Of a DNA stretch of 64,000 nucleotides, positions 32,956 to 42,338 are shown in pieces. The stretch is taken from NCBI GenBank assembly GCA_020249505.1, contig JADCFN010000033.1:62001-126000 (forward strand), written 5' to 3'. The position numbers were made by a program, and so were the translations under genes. The stretch is from Roseomonas sp. (GTDB lineage: Bacteria > Pseudomonadota > Alphaproteobacteria > Acetobacterales > Acetobacteraceae). The stretch's first letter is position 1; each line of letters opens with the position of its first letter. The notes beneath the pieces are model-generated. The model saw only the letters and a list, made by a program, of their open reading frames with translations. It had not been told where the DNA came from and searched no databases.

Positions 32956-33522
32956 TCAGGCCGCTTCGCTGCGCGCCTTGCGTGAACGCCGATACCAATG
33001 GCGCGCAACGAAGAACGCCAAGGCACCGAGCGCAATCCCGGCAATGGTCCAGCCCAGCCTCTCCGGCCCGATCAGGCTGCCGAGGAACCAGCCGGCCGCG
33101 ACGAAGCTGCTGGCCCAGATGCCTGCCGCGATGAAATTCAGCACGGCGAACCGTGCCCAATTCAGGCCAGCCAGACCGCAGGCAGCAGAGGCGACATTGC
33201 GGATGCCATACAGAAACCGGAAGCTCAGAATGAACCAGGTGCCGTAGCGGTGAAGCAAATCATTCACGCGGGCCACTTTTTCCTCGGCACCCTTGATACG
33301 GCGCACTACCCGGGGTCCGAAACGACGGCCAAGGGTGAACCAGGTTTGATCACCCAGAAAGGACCCGAACCACACCGCCAAAAGCAGCCACCACGGATTG
33401 ACCGCACCCGTTGCCGCACCCAGGGCTGCCGCGGCCAGAACAAAAGTTTCACCTTCAAAAAACGCCCAGATAAACGACCCCAGATAGGCGTAGTGCCCCC
33501 AGGACTCCCAGATTTCTGCCAA
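32956..33522 (-). CDS. DedA family membrane protein
   Basis: A 188-residue protein with the VTT/DedA domain of bacterial lipid-related membrane proteins. FVLAAAALGAATG, LLLAVWFGSFLGDQTWFTLGRRFG (about residues 46-69) and FILSFRFLYGIRNVASAACGLAGLNWARFAVLN (about 97-129) are the family's conserved blocks, with the essential arginines. It is transcribed away from hslO. DedA proteins are linked to undecaprenyl-phosphate recycling and membrane integrity. Confidence 0.9.
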   Translation of the reverse strand: MAEIWESWGHYAYLGSFIWAFFEGETFVLAAAALGAATGAVNPWWLLLAVWFGSFLGDQTWFTLGRRFGPRVVRRIKGAEEKVARVNDLLHRYGTWFILSFRFLYGIRNVASAACGLAGLNWARFAVLNFIAAGIWASSFVAAGWFLGSLIGPERLGWTIAGIALGALAFFVARHWYRRSRKARSEAA

Positions 33523-33645
33523 GACACCACCCCCGGAATTTGACTATAATTGGCCTCGATTGGTGAAAAGGGGAAGGGGCGGCCCAATTTTGATCGGGGC
33601 TGAACGTGTCTCAGCGCTTTCGCCCTGCTTGGATAAGGATATCTC

Positions 33646-34611
33646 GTGTCGCAAATACCGGAAAAGGCCGATGGCCCCATGTTTAATGCCTTCGGCCGCC
33701 CGCCCGTTCCTGATCTGGTGGTGCCCAGGGCCATCCTGCCCTTTCATTTGGATGAAAGGCCGGTGCGCGGACGCCTGGTGCGCTTGGGGCCGCTGGCGGA
33801 TGCCTTGCTTAGCCGCCATGATTATCAACCTGAGGTCGCAAAACTCGCTGGTGAGGCCATGGCGCTGACGGCGGGGCTGGCGGCGGCGTTGAAATTTGAA
33901 GGCTCCTTCAGCTTGCAGGCGAAGGGCGATGGCCCGCTTTCCATGCTTCTGGCGGATTGCACCCATGCCGGGGCGCTGCGCGGCTATGCCAAGCTGAATG
34001 AGGAGAGGTTCGCGGGGTTGGCGGCGCCTTCTGCTGCCGCGCTGCTTGGCAAGGGGTATCTGGCTTTCACTTGCGACCAGGGGCCCGATATGGATCGCTA
34101 CCAGGGCATTGTTGCCATTGAAGGCGAGACGCTGACGGAGATGACCGGCGAGTATTTCCGCAATTCGGAACAGCTTGATACCTATCTGAAGCTAGCCTGC
34201 GCAGAAACGCCGACCGGCTGGCGGGCTTCTGCCCTGCTATTGGAACGGGTGGCCGGTGCCGGCTGGCTTGATCAACAGATGGATCAGGAAGAGCAGCAGG
34301 AAGCCTGGCAGACCGCGACCATCCTGGCGCGCACCATCACCAATGAGGAATTGCTGGATGATCGGCTTTCGGGTGAGCAGGTGCTGAACAGGCTATTCCA
34401 TGCCGAAGGGCTCAGGCTGGATCGCCCAAGGCCGCTTTCCTATGGCTGCCGCTGTTCGCGCGAACGCCTGTTGAATGTGCTGGGCGGCTTCAGCACCGAT
34501 GATCTGGACCACATGGCCGATGAAGGTACCATCACCATGACTTGTGAATTCTGCAATTTCGATTTCCGTTTTGATCGGGCGACTTTGCCGGTGCGCGAGG
34601 CAGGCGTTTGA
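33646..34611 (+). CDS. hslO: Hsp33 redox-regulated chaperone
   Basis: A 321-residue chaperone switched on by oxidation. The zinc/redox cysteines are Cys268 and Cys270 (CRC), then Cys300 and Cys303 (CEFC), exactly the CxC...CxxC pattern. The N-terminal domain carries LLADCTHAGALRGYAKLNEERF near 105. Start is GTG 33646 with AAGGAT upstream; its promoter lies in the 123-base gap shared with dedA. The following lipoprotein gene starts just after the stop. Confidence 0.93.
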   Translation: MSQIPEKADGPMFNAFGRPPVPDLVVPRAILPFHLDERPVRGRLVRLGPLADALLSRHDYQPEVAKLAGEAMALTAGLAAALKFEGSFSLQAKGDGPLSMLLADCTHAGALRGYAKLNEERFAGLAAPSAAALLGKGYLAFTCDQGPDMDRYQGIVAIEGETLTEMTGEYFRNSEQLDTYLKLACAETPTGWRASALLLERVAGAGWLDQQMDQEEQQEAWQTATILARTITNEELLDDRLSGEQVLNRLFHAEGLRLDRPRPLSYGCRCSRERLLNVLGGFSTDDLDHMADEGTITMTCEFCNFDFRFDRATLPVREAGV

Positions 34612-34613
34612 CC

Positions 34614-35246
34614 ATGGCCTTGCTGATGAAACGCCGTGCCTTCATGGCCCTTCCGCTACTCGCCGCCTGCGCCAATGAACAGCCGGCGGGGCCTTTCGTG
34701 CCACCCGGGCCGCCAAGCTATGGGCATTTGACACCGCTTCGGCTCAAGGTCGGTACGCTGGAAATCCAGGAAGCCGGCACTGGCACCGCCTTCCTTGTGG
34801 ATCAGTCAGCGCCGCTTCAGCCGGCTGATGTAATACTGCGCATGGCGCAAGACAGGCTGAGTGCGGCCGGCGGCCCTGGCAAGGCGCGTTTTCTGATCCA
34901 GACCGCAAGCCTTACCCGCGAAGGCGGCGCATCGGGCGGTGTTTTCAGCCCAGCATCCGAGATCTTCCGCTGCGTCATGCGCTGCCAGGTGGAGATTATC
35001 TCCGCCGAAGATGCCACCCTTGCTACCGCCTCGGCCGAGGCCACGCGTGTTGCGACCGGGTCAGTACGTGATGCCGGGGAAAGAGCAGCGCTGGCGGAAC
35101 GCGCGGTGAAACTGGCCGGGCAGGATCTGAATGTGGAATTCGAATATCAGTTGCGGCGGCATTTGCGCGCCTGGCTGCAAATGGTGGCCGCCCCCGGAGA
35201 AACACTGCCGCAACCGGTTGAACGCGAAGCCCTGCTGCATTCCTGA
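34614..35246 (+). CDS. Putative lipoprotein of unknown function
   Basis: A 210-residue protein with a lipoprotein signal: MKRRAF, a short hydrophobic stretch and LLAAC, the cysteine being residue 19 or so. The mature part has a proline-rich linker (GPFVPPGPPS) and then about 160 residues that fold around repeated small motifs. I do not recognise the family. A helical region near the C-terminus (GERAALAERAVKLAGQDLNVEFEYQLRRHLRAWLQ) is amphipathic. ATG 34614 is two bases after the hslO stop, so it is probably co-transcribed with it. Confidence 0.75.
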   Translation: MALLMKRRAFMALPLLAACANEQPAGPFVPPGPPSYGHLTPLRLKVGTLEIQEAGTGTAFLVDQSAPLQPADVILRMAQDRLSAAGGPGKARFLIQTASLTREGGASGGVFSPASEIFRCVMRCQVEIISAEDATLATASAEATRVATGSVRDAGERAALAERAVKLAGQDLNVEFEYQLRRHLRAWLQMVAAPGETLPQPVEREALLHS

Positions 35247-35272
35247 TTTTTCAAGCGAAAGAAAGAAGCCGC

Positions 35273-36475
35273 ATGACAGACCATCCACTGATGCAGGAAA
35301 TCGCCCCCATCCTGCCGGAGCTGATCGCGATCCGCAAAGACATCCACGCCCATCCGGAATTGGGCATGGAAGAAACGCGCACCGCGGCGCTGGTCGCCGC
35401 ACGGCTGCGCAGCCTTGGTATTGAAACCACGGAAGGTGTTGGCCGCATGGGTGTGGTGGGGACGCTGCGCGGCACACGCCCCGGCCAGGGCGCAATTGGG
35501 CTGCGCGCCGATATGGATGCGCTGGCGCTGACGGAAGCGACGGGGCTGCCCTATGCCTCCCAGAATATCGGCAAGATGCATGCCTGCGGCCATGATGGGC
35601 ATACCGCCATGCTATTGGGCGCGGCCGAGGTCTTGGCGAAGAAGCGCGATTTCGCCGGCACGGTGCATTTCATTTTCCAACCTGCCGAGGAAGGCCGCGG
35701 CGGTGCGCGCGCCATGCTGGATGATGGGCTGTTTGAGCATTTCCCCTGCGATGCGGTCTACGGCATGCACAATATGCCGGGGCTGCCGCTGGGCCATTTT
35801 GCGTTGTGCGATGGGCCGATGATGGCCGGTTCCGGGCGCTGGAAAGTGCAGTTTCGCGGTACCGGCGGGCATGGCGGCAATTCGCCCCATTTGGCGAGTG
35901 ACATCACCATCGCCCAAGCGAATTTCATCACGGCGCTGCAAAGCATTGTCAGCCGCAATACACCCGCGTTGGAAAGCGTGGTGATCAGTGTTGGTCATAT
36001 CTCGGGCGGGTCCGTGGATGCGCTGAATGTGATGCCCTCAGAAATCCTGGTGGGCGGCACCATGCGAGCCTTCAACCCGACCATGCAGAAAATGCTGGAA
36101 GATCGCATGCGTGAGGTGGCGGAACTGACCGCCCGCATGCAGGGCGCTAGTGCCGAGGTAACGCTATGGTGGAATGCCGCGCCGCTGATCAATCATGCGC
36201 GGGAGACTGCCGTCATGGCGGATACCGCGCGGGAATTGGTCGGTGCTGGCGCGGTGGATGATGAGATGACGCCGGTGACGGGCGGTGAGGATTTCGCCTT
36301 CATGCTGCGCGCCAAGCCGGGCGGCTTTGTCTTCATGGGCAATGGCAATGGGCCGGATGGCAAGGCGCATGCACTGCACACACCGCTGTATGATTTCAAT
36401 GATGCTGCCCTGCCGCATGGCGTGGCGTTTTGGGTCAATCTGGTGCGGCGGGAAATGAATAGCGCCGCTGGATAA
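35273..36475 (+). CDS. M20 family amidohydrolase (hippurate hydrolase-like)
   Basis: A 400-residue metallo-amidohydrolase that cleaves N-acyl amino acids or related amides. Blocks in order: RKDIHAHPELGMEE (about residues 21-34), GLRADMDALALTEATGLPYAS near 80, HACGHDGHTAMLLGAA near 103 (metal ligands), PAEEGRGGARAM near 138 and GTGGHGGNSPH near 197. No signal peptide. A purine-rich GAAAGAAAG precedes the ATG. A 9-base-pair hairpin follows the stop. Confidence 0.92.
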   Translation: MTDHPLMQEIAPILPELIAIRKDIHAHPELGMEETRTAALVAARLRSLGIETTEGVGRMGVVGTLRGTRPGQGAIGLRADMDALALTEATGLPYASQNIGKMHACGHDGHTAMLLGAAEVLAKKRDFAGTVHFIFQPAEEGRGGARAMLDDGLFEHFPCDAVYGMHNMPGLPLGHFALCDGPMMAGSGRWKVQFRGTGGHGGNSPHLASDITIAQANFITALQSIVSRNTPALESVVISVGHISGGSVDALNVMPSEILVGGTMRAFNPTMQKMLEDRMREVAELTARMQGASAEVTLWWNAAPLINHARETAVMADTARELVGAGAVDDEMTPVTGGEDFAFMLRAKPGGFVFMGNGNGPDGKAHALHTPLYDFNDAALPHGVAFWVNLVRREMNSAAG

Positions 36476-36491
36476 CTGCCATTCAATCAAA

Positions 36492-36517
36492 GTCGGCGCC
36501 CTATCGGAGGCGCCGAC
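36492..36517. terminator. Shared terminator hairpin between convergent genes
   Basis: GTCGGCGCC (36492-36500) and GGCGCCGAC (36509-36517) form a perfect 9-base-pair stem around an 8-base loop. It lies between the stops of the M20 gene (36475) and the leftward hyuB (36527). On the minus strand it is followed by TTTGATT, a weak T-run, so it may terminate both transcripts. Confidence 0.65.
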
Positions 36518-36526
36518 CTTGCGGGA

Positions 36527-38200
36527 TTATTTAACCTCAACGCCATAGATATCCCGCGCAGCATGGGCGGTGATCAGCCCATCCGCGACATCGCGCTTCA
36601 CCAATTCCGGATCGCGCGCCTTGGGATCACCCATGCCGCCGCCGCCTGGCAGTTTCAGCAGCAGCCGCCGGCCCTTCGGGATGGTCTGAAAGCCTTTTGT
36701 CCGCAGCACCGTGCCATTCGGATCATTCAGCCCAACCCAACCGCCAGCGCCTTCCCCACCGCCATCGCGGCCCTTGGGCGGATTGGCGACACGATCGAAA
36801 ATCGCATTCACCGCGAATTCCGCATCGCCCTTGGCGCCGATTTCCATGATCTGGCCAAAGCCACCCCGCGTCTTGCCGGCACCTGCGGAATCAGGGCGGA
36901 GTTCCTTCTTCCAGAAAATCACGGGTGCGACGTTTTCAGTCGCTTCCACCGGCATGGTGCGCACGCCGGATGGGAAGGCCGTGCCATCCAGCCCATCCTT
37001 GGTCGGGCGCGCACCGGTGCCGCCGGAATTGAAGGTGATGATTTCGAAATCATCCACCTCAGCTTCCTGGCCCGAGACTTGAGAACCCCCGCGCAAAGGC
37101 GGATTCCAAAGCGCCGAGGAGCCTTCCGCATTCACCCGGTCCGGCACCGCCTGATGCAGGCACCCCATCATCAGATCCGGGATCAATTGCCCGATCACGT
37201 GCCGCACACTGACAGGATAAGGGCGCGGCGCATTCAGGATGGAACCTTCGGGAATTTCCATCTCAAACGGCGCCAGGCTCGCCCAATTATTCGGAACTTC
37301 AGGGGCGACCACGCATTTGATGCCAAAGCAGGAATAGGCGCGGCAATAGGCGGGTGGCACATTGATGCCGCGGCCGGAAAGCCCCGAAGTGCCGGCATAA
37401 TCCACCACAATCCGATCCGCATGGATGGTCATGGCCGCCTTCAGCGTCACCGGCGCCTCATAGCCATCCGATTTGATGTCGGAGCGGAAAGTACCACGCG
37501 GCAGCTTGGCAATTTCCAGCAATGTCGCGCGCCGGCTGGCTTCGAAAATGTATTCCGCGAGGTCATCCAGGCTATCCATCGCGAACTCGTTCATCATTTC
37601 AACAAGTCGCTTGGATCCAGCATCATTGCAGGCGCAGAGTGAATAGATATCGCCTTCCAATTCCACCGGCGTGCGCGATCCCGCGCGGATGAAATCGAAA
37701 AACGTCTCATTCGGCGCGCCGGCATCGAAGCATTTGATGATGGGGATATAGAGCCCTTCTTCGAAAACGCTGCGCCCTTCCGGGCCCATGCCAAGGCCCC
37801 CGATATCAATGATATGCGCGGTATTGGCGAAAAGCCCGACAATCTTGCCACCGCGAAACGCGGGCGAGACCACGGTCAGGTCATGCAAATGCCCGGTCGC
37901 GAGCCAAGGGTCATTGGTGATGTAGTGATCACCTGGCTTCATGCTGGCGGCAGGAAATTTTGCGAGGAAATGCCCCACCGATTCCGCCATGGAATTCACA
38001 TGGCCAGGTGTGCCGGTCACGGCCTGGGCCAGCATGCGTCCTTGCAGGTCGAAGACGCCGGCGGAAAGATCACCCGCTTCGCGCACCGTGGTGCTGAAGG
38101 CAGTGCGGATCATGGTTTGCGCCTGTTCTTCGACCACTGCGATCAGGCGATTCCATTGGATCTGGCGTTGAATTGTCGCCAGCGCGCCGGTTTCCTTCAT
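36527..38200 (-). CDS. hyuB: Hydantoinase B/oxoprolinase family protein
   Basis: A 557-residue beta subunit of an ATP-dependent hydantoinase/5-oxoprolinase-type enzyme. Family blocks include FSTTVREAGDLSAGVFD near residue 35, GDHYITNDPWLATGHLHDLTVVSPAF near 92 and the C-terminal GGRDGGGEGAGGWVGL-like glycine-rich region. The ATG at 38200 overlaps the hyuA stop by 4 bases, so alpha and beta are made together. It hydrolyses cyclic ureides or amides; the real substrate is not known. It is the last gene of the operon. Confidence 0.92.
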   Translation of the reverse strand: MKETGALATIQRQIQWNRLIAVVEEQAQTMIRTAFSTTVREAGDLSAGVFDLQGRMLAQAVTGTPGHVNSMAESVGHFLAKFPAASMKPGDHYITNDPWLATGHLHDLTVVSPAFRGGKIVGLFANTAHIIDIGGLGMGPEGRSVFEEGLYIPIIKCFDAGAPNETFFDFIRAGSRTPVELEGDIYSLCACNDAGSKRLVEMMNEFAMDSLDDLAEYIFEASRRATLLEIAKLPRGTFRSDIKSDGYEAPVTLKAAMTIHADRIVVDYAGTSGLSGRGINVPPAYCRAYSCFGIKCVVAPEVPNNWASLAPFEMEIPEGSILNAPRPYPVSVRHVIGQLIPDLMMGCLHQAVPDRVNAEGSSALWNPPLRGGSQVSGQEAEVDDFEIITFNSGGTGARPTKDGLDGTAFPSGVRTMPVEATENVAPVIFWKKELRPDSAGAGKTRGGFGQIMEIGAKGDAEFAVNAIFDRVANPPKGRDGGGEGAGGWVGLNDPNGTVLRTKGFQTIPKGRRLLLKLPGGGGMGDPKARDPELVKRDVADGLITAHAARDIYGVEVK

Positions 38201-40272
38201 CGTGCAGCCTCCTGCGTCAGATCGAGATAGCCAAGCCCATCCATGCGGCACATCCAGCCAGGGCCAATCAAGGTGCTGGTTTCCGCTTCCGCGATAATGG
38301 CGGGGCCGGCCACGGTGGCACCGGGCCGCATCGCCTCACGATCATAAACCTGCCATTCGGCCACTTCGCCGGTCGCGGTATCACGCACCATTTGTACGCG
38401 GATCGGGCTTGGCGCCGGCGCATTCGCCACCGCACCCGCCGGTTCCACATGCGCTTCAACAGTGCGAACCGTGACGGCGAAGGACAGGATTTCCACATCC
38501 GAACCCGGCACCGGCCGATCATAAAAGCGGCTATATTCCGCGTCATACAATGCGCGGATTTCGCGTACATCCTGTTCGGTCAAGGCACGCGGCGGGATCG
38601 GCACGGCAATCTCATGCCCCTGCCCGACATAACGCATGTAGGCGATGCGGGTTTCCTCGATTGGCGCACCAAAGGCGCCTTCCGCCACAACGCCTGACGC
38701 TTCGCGCGACATGGCGGCGAGCAGGCCATTCACCGCAGCGACGTCAAAGCTACCGAAGCGCTGATAGAGCGACTTCACCACCTCATAAGCCACCGGCGCG
38801 CGGAGGAAGCCAATCGCGCTACCGACACCAGCACCGGATGGCACCAAGATGCGCTTCACGCCGATTTTCTCGGCCACGCGATAGCCATGCACGGGGCCGC
38901 CGCCACCAAAGGCAATCACCACGCGGCCTTCGTAATTCTTCGCACTTTCAATGGCATGCACGCGCGCTGCATTGGCCATATTCTCATCCACCATCTCAAC
39001 CACGCCAAGTGCTGCCATATCAGCGGAAAGTGCCAGCTTGCCGCCAACATGTTCCGCCAGCGCCTTGCGTGACTGATCCGGATGAAGCCTAAGCGCACCA
39101 CCCGCGAAAAGCTCCGGATCGTAGCGGCCAAGCGCCAGATTGGCGTCAGTCACTGCCGGATGCGTGCCGCCACGCCCGTAACAGGCAGGGCCAGGATCAG
39201 CGCCAGCACTTTCGGGGCCCACCTGAATGCGCCCCATGCTGTCCACCTGCGCGATGGAACCACCACCCGCGCCGATTTCCACCATTTCAATCACGGGAAT
39301 GCGGAGCGGCAGGCCAGAGCCCTTCTTGAAGCGCCCAACCCGCGCCACTTCGAAAGTGCGCGACGCCTGCGGGCGAAAATCATCAATCAGGCAGACCTTG
39401 GCCGTGGTGCCGCCCATATCGAAGGACAACACCTTATCAAAGCCGCGTTGCCGCGCGACAAAGGCCGAGAAAATCGCGCCGCCCGCCGGGCCGCTTTCCA
39501 CCAAGCGGATCGGGAAACGCGCTGCCGTATCAATCGTGGTAAGCCCACCGCCGGACAGCATCAAATAAAGCGGGCAAGCAAGTCCTGCTTCACGCAACCC
39601 CAGTTCCAATTGCTTCAAATAGCGCGCCATCAAGGGCTGCACATAGGCATTGGCGACAGTGGTTGAAAAACGCTCCCATTCGCGCATTTCCGGCGAGACT
39701 TCGGAAGAAAGCGAAACCGGCAATTCCGGCCAGGCTTCCCGCACAATCTCAGCCGCGCGGCGTTCATGGGTTGGGTTTACAAAGCCATGGATGAACCCAA
39801 TCGCGAGGCTTTCAATCCCCTCAGCGCGCAGAAAGGGAATATGCGCGCGCACCGCAGCCTCATCCAGTGCCAGCAGCACCTTGCCGGTATTGTCCAGGCG
39901 TTCCGGCACCGGCAGGCGCCAACGGCGCGGCACCAGCGGTTTGGGCAATTCGATATTCAGATCATATTGATCGTAACGCGCTTCATTCGCGAGTGCCAAA
40001 ACATCGCGAAAACCTTCCGTTGTGATCAGCGCGGTCTTGGCACCTTTGCGTTCGATCACCGCATTGGTGGCAAGCGTGGTGCCATGGATCACCAACGCCA
40101 GATCGGCAGGCTTCATGGCGGCCTTGGCCAACACCTGCTGCACCCCTTCCAGCACGCCCTTTTCAGGCGCGGCAGGCGTGGTCAGGACCTTGGCGGTCCA
40201 GCGCTGGCCATCCTTTTCAATGGCAAGGTCCGTGAAGGTGCCGCCAATATCAACGGCGAGGCGAGCAGTCAT
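38197..40272 (-). CDS. hyuA: Hydantoinase A/oxoprolinase family protein
   Basis: A 691-residue alpha subunit with an actin-like ATPase fold. The ATP-binding block AVDIGGTFTDLAIEKDG opens the protein, HGTTLATNAVIERKGAKTALITTEGFRDVL follows near residue 63 and SFDMGGTTAKVCLID near 285; KRILVPSGAGVGSAIGFL is near 475. GAGCTC lies before the ATG. It pairs with HyuB and follows the periplasmic binding protein by 46 bases. Confidence 0.93.
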   Translation of the reverse strand: MTARLAVDIGGTFTDLAIEKDGQRWTAKVLTTPAAPEKGVLEGVQQVLAKAAMKPADLALVIHGTTLATNAVIERKGAKTALITTEGFRDVLALANEARYDQYDLNIELPKPLVPRRWRLPVPERLDNTGKVLLALDEAAVRAHIPFLRAEGIESLAIGFIHGFVNPTHERRAAEIVREAWPELPVSLSSEVSPEMREWERFSTTVANAYVQPLMARYLKQLELGLREAGLACPLYLMLSGGGLTTIDTAARFPIRLVESGPAGGAIFSAFVARQRGFDKVLSFDMGGTTAKVCLIDDFRPQASRTFEVARVGRFKKGSGLPLRIPVIEMVEIGAGGGSIAQVDSMGRIQVGPESAGADPGPACYGRGGTHPAVTDANLALGRYDPELFAGGALRLHPDQSRKALAEHVGGKLALSADMAALGVVEMVDENMANAARVHAIESAKNYEGRVVIAFGGGGPVHGYRVAEKIGVKRILVPSGAGVGSAIGFLRAPVAYEVVKSLYQRFGSFDVAAVNGLLAAMSREASGVVAEGAFGAPIEETRIAYMRYVGQGHEIAVPIPPRALTEQDVREIRALYDAEYSRFYDRPVPGSDVEILSFAVTVRTVEAHVEPAGAVANAPAPSPIRVQMVRDTATGEVAEWQVYDREAMRPGATVAGPAIIAEAETSTLIGPGWMCRMDGLGYLDLTQEAAR

Positions 40273-40318
40273 TGGAGCTCCTTAATCAATGAAAGACGAG
40301 CAATTGATCACTATCGAC

Positions 40319-41071
40319 TCAAACCGGTAGCCGAACACCGCGCAACCCTGCTTCGCTGATGAGCCGGGCCAGGAGACCATCGCTCAGCGCCGCAGCGACA
40401 AAGTTATTGATGGCGGGCATGGCCTGCTCTGCCTCAGCCTTCGGCACTGCAATTGACATCAGCACGAGATTGAAGCGGCCTTCCAGCACGCGTGCCCCGG
40501 GCAGCTTTTCTGCAATGCCATGACACAGATGCGTGTTATCGCCATAGGCATCGGCGCGCCCCTCGGACAAGGCTGCGCGCGCCGCCTCCAGACCGCCGGG
40601 CACGCGAACCAAAGTTGCCGCACGCAAGTTACGCGTAAGCACACCATCGGGTGCCGACCCCTCTGCCACGGCAACGCGTATGCCTGGGCGGTCGACTTCC
40701 TCAACATGGCGCAGCGCGCTGCTGGGACCGACAACATAACCGTTGTCTACCTCAAGAAAGGGTACACTGAACGCAAGGTGCTCACCTCGCGCCGGATCGC
40801 GCGCCGCTAGGCCCACATCCCAGGCGCCATGGCCCACACTCCCGTTATAGCGGGCTGGATTGTCGTAACTGACTAGCTCCAAGGGTCGCCCGAGGCGCTT
40901 GGCTAGCGCCTGGGCAAGGCCGACAGTCACGCCACCGGGCGTACCATCTGGACCGCGCGTGACCAGCACCGGATTGGACAAAATGATCGCCGCGCGAAGG
41001 GGCTTGGTTGGCGTTTCAGCTAGGGCAGGCATTGCAAGCGCTCCAAGCAGAAGGGTGCGACGCCCGCTCAC
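40319..41071 (-). CDS. Amino-acid-type periplasmic binding protein (SBP family 3)
   Basis: A 250-residue binding protein of the ABC-type family-3 kind. The signal sequence is VSGRRTLLLGALAMPALAETP with a twin arginine and AxA cleavage site. FSVPFLEVDNGYVVGP near residue 100 and the second-lobe AEGSAPDGVLTR near 133 are recognisable. I chose the GTG at 41071, which overlaps the stop of the preceding hydrolase (GTGA); the TTG at 41107 adds 12 residues before the signal. No ABC permease or ATPase gene is nearby, so the binding protein may use components encoded elsewhere. Confidence 0.82.
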   Translation of the reverse strand: MSGRRTLLLGALAMPALAETPTKPLRAAIILSNPVLVTRGPDGTPGGVTVGLAQALAKRLGRPLELVSYDNPARYNGSVGHGAWDVGLAARDPARGEHLAFSVPFLEVDNGYVVGPSSALRHVEEVDRPGIRVAVAEGSAPDGVLTRNLRAATLVRVPGGLEAARAALSEGRADAYGDNTHLCHGIAEKLPGARVLEGRFNLVLMSIAVPKAEAEQAMPAINNFVAAALSDGLLARLISEAGLRGVRLPV

Positions 41072-42330
41072 GTGTACCCCATTGCGAAACGTTGGATTAC
41101 AGCGCAAGCGGCCGCAAAATCTTCCATGCGCATAGCTTCCTTCGGATTATGACTGCCATTCTGATTGCGAACGAAAAGCATCGCTGCCGGCACGCCCGCT
41201 TCGGCAAAGGCCGCCGCATCATGCCCGGCGCCCGATGCCATATGCCGATAGCGAATCCCAAGCGCCTGTGCCGCGCTTTCAAGCCCTGCCCGCACACCCT
41301 GATCCATCGGCGCGGAAAGGCTACCGGTCTCCGGGCCAAGATCAAACCGCACACCGCGGCGCGCTTCAATTTCGGCCACGATGCGCCCCATGGCGGCGAA
41401 AAGCAGATCGCGCGACGCCGGTTCAACGCTGCGAATATCAAGCTGAAAACGCGCCTCGCCGGCAATTTTCGTAAAACCTGCTTCTTCCGTGGTGGCCATG
41501 GTGCAGAAGGTGCAGACCAAGGCACGGCCCAGCGCTTCCAGCCGGCACCATTCCTCATCCAGCCGATGCACAAGCTCGGCCAAGGCAACCGCCGCATCGC
41601 GCCGATAGCGCCGCGCGGTCGCGCCCGAATGATTATATTCACCCAATACGCGCGCAGCACGCAGCCGGCGCGATCCTGGGATGCCGGTCACAATGCCAAT
41701 GGGCAGCCCTTCGGAATCGAGGCTCGGCCCCTGTTCGATATGCACTTCCAGGAAGGCCGCGGTGTTGTGGGGGCCGAGCAGATGCTCACCGCGCGCCACC
41801 GCATCCGGGTCAAAGCCTTCTTCGCGCATATGTTCGGCCAGCGTCCTGCCGCTATCGGTGCGTTTCACTTGCAGGATTTCAGGTGCCAGCAATCCAAGCG
41901 CTGCCTTGCTGCCCGGATAGGATGTTGGGAACCATTGCCCGGCTTCTTCAGCGCGAATGGCCATCACCGTCATGTCGCGGGCGGGCTGAAACCCCGCGCG
42001 CTTCATGCCGGCCACTGCCGCAAGCCCCGCCAAAACCCCGGCAGCGCCATCGAAATTGCCGCCCTCACGCACAGAATCCAAATGGCTGCCCATGATGATC
42101 CGCTTCGCGGCGCGATCCGTCCCGGGCAGGGTCATGTACAGGTTGCCCGCGACATCATTGCGGCATTCCAAGCCAAGTTCTTCGGCGGCGTCACGCACCA
42201 ATTGATGCGCAATACGCTCACCGCGCCCATAGGCTTCGCGCGTGACACCTTCGCCATCGCGTGTGGCGTCCCGCAGCGCGTCAAACAATCGCGCTGCGAG
42301 GTCCATATCGGGGGTCAGATTGGGCAGCAT
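41068..42330 (-). CDS. M20-type N-carbamoyl-amino acid hydrolase / allantoate amidohydrolase family
   Basis: A 420-residue zinc hydrolase of the allantoate amidohydrolase/L-carbamoylase family. The metal-binding blocks are GSHLDSVREGGNFDGAAGVLAGLAA (about residues 80-104), RAEEAGQWFPTSYPGSKA near 130 and FLEVHIEQGPSLDSEG near 193, with SGAGHDAA near 375. It would split an N-carbamoyl amino acid into the amino acid, CO2 and ammonia. This is the natural next step after ring opening by HyuA/HyuB encoded downstream, and supports a hydantoin-like pathway. Confidence 0.9.
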   Translation of the reverse strand: MLPNLTPDMDLAARLFDALRDATRDGEGVTREAYGRGERIAHQLVRDAAEELGLECRNDVAGNLYMTLPGTDRAAKRIIMGSHLDSVREGGNFDGAAGVLAGLAAVAGMKRAGFQPARDMTVMAIRAEEAGQWFPTSYPGSKAALGLLAPEILQVKRTDSGRTLAEHMREEGFDPDAVARGEHLLGPHNTAAFLEVHIEQGPSLDSEGLPIGIVTGIPGSRRLRAARVLGEYNHSGATARRYRRDAAVALAELVHRLDEEWCRLEALGRALVCTFCTMATTEEAGFTKIAGEARFQLDIRSVEPASRDLLFAAMGRIVAEIEARRGVRFDLGPETGSLSAPMDQGVRAGLESAAQALGIRYRHMASGAGHDAAAFAEAGVPAAMLFVRNQNGSHNPKEAMRMEDFAAACAVIQRFAMGYT

Positions 42331-42338
42331 GTGCAGGC